In this document: positions 5,170-5,404 of the stretch, one piece after another
Layout of the letters: each line of letters starts with the position of its first letter
How positions within the stretch are numbered: position 1 is the stretch's first letter
Source: SAR202 cluster bacterium
Lineage (GTDB): Bacteria > Chloroflexota > Dehalococcoidia > SAR202 > CAJWER01
Length of the DNA: 5,404 bases
Assembly: GCA_030740335.1 (NCBI GenBank)
Contig: JASLXL010000283.1
Coordinates: forward strand, 1 to 5,404
Direction of reading: 5' to 3'
The notes under the pieces: generated by a model
Told to the model about the DNA's origin: nothing
The model's database searches: none
Seen by the model: only the letters and a program-made list of their open reading frames with translations
Made by a program: the position numbers and the translations under genes

Positions 5170-5404
5170 CTAGGTGGTCGCCTTGCGGTCCTTTAGGCGG
5201 CGGTCGTGGAACAGGTAGTGATTGGCGTAGCCGGCATATGTGCCGAAGTGGTTGCTGGCCCAAGACCGCATGTTCTTGCGTGACATTTTCGTCCCGTCCA
5301 GGTACCAGTCCTCCAAGGCCCTCTCGATCCACACATCCACAGGGAACGCCTCCGACTTGTCGAGGGAAAAGAGGAGCACGCAGTTGGCAACCTTGTCTCC
5401 GACC
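5170..5404 (-). CDS. OGG/AlkA-superfamily DNA glycosylase, C-terminal fragment (5' end outside window)
   Basis: The frame is open from the right window edge (5403) to TAG at 5172-5170, giving 77 residues. It starts inside the helix-hairpin-helix motif VGDKVANCVLLFSL, followed by EAFPVDVWIERAL. The lysine of GDK (visible residue 4) and the aspartate of PVD (visible residue 23) are 19 residues apart, the same spacing as the catalytic Lys249 and Asp268 of human OGG1. FGTYAGYANHYLFHDRR matches the family's last helix (PYAGWAQ...LF). Such enzymes excise oxidised or alkylated bases, classically 8-oxoguanine, and the lysine marks the bifunctional glycosylase/AP-lyase type. The residues that choose the base lie outside the window, so the substrate is not settled. 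It ends normally and converges on the Nudix gene. Confidence 0.87.
   Translation of the reverse strand, partial: VGDKVANCVLLFSLDKSEAFPVDVWIERALEDWYLDGTKMSRKNMRSWASNHFGTYAGYANHYLFHDRRLKDRKATT

Noticed and set aside
1..5404. CRISPR array, insertion sequence, phage or toxin-antitoxin system
   Set aside because: No regularly spaced direct repeats, transposase motifs, long terminal inverted repeats or paired small ORFs with known motifs were seen on either strand.

Overview
The window looks like ordinary chromosomal DNA from a free-living, moderately GC-rich bacterium with a complete citric acid cycle step (SucCD). A repeat-like motif between sucC and sucD, together with the style of the proteins, reminds me of Chloroflexota of the SAR202/Dehalococcoidia type. 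That assignment is tentative, because no marker gene here fixes the phylum. No phage, transposase, CRISPR array or defence locus is visible.

Layout, left to right. Bases 1-906 (+) are the 3' part of a PLP-dependent threonine/serine dehydratase-like gene, cut by the window edge. Bases 961-1715 (-) have no intact gene but hold a clearly recognisable, heavily decayed class IV (branched-chain/D-amino acid type) aminotransferase. It has at least four frame shifts, one internal stop, a deletion over the catalytic lysine region and a missing C-terminus. Next come sucD (1830-2717, -) and sucC (2998-4155, -), the two subunits of succinyl-CoA synthetase. They are in the usual order but separated by an unusual 280-bp spacer holding a hairpin, an AT-rich pyrimidine-tract region and a dispersed-repeat-like motif. 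Upstream of sucC, on the same strand, lies tRNA-Ser(UGA) (4239-4326, -) with an encoded CCA, so tRNA-Ser, sucC and sucD may be read in one direction from a promoter near 4372.

To the right, on the + strand, a 44-codon ORF (4501-4635) matches only the FAD-binding N-terminus of a pyridine nucleotide-disulphide oxidoreductase such as SthA or dihydrolipoamide dehydrogenase. Its TAG overlaps the GTG start of an intact Nudix hydrolase gene (4635-5123, +). A short hairpin follows, and then the convergent C-terminal end of an OGG/AlkA-type DNA glycosylase (5170-5404, -).

The intact genes cover central carbon metabolism (SucCD), amino acid breakdown (dehydratase), translation (tRNA-Ser) and probably nucleotide or DNA housekeeping (Nudix, glycosylase). 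The main surprise is gene decay: two separate gene relics in 5.4 kb. I see no previously undescribed system, and I would not claim one.
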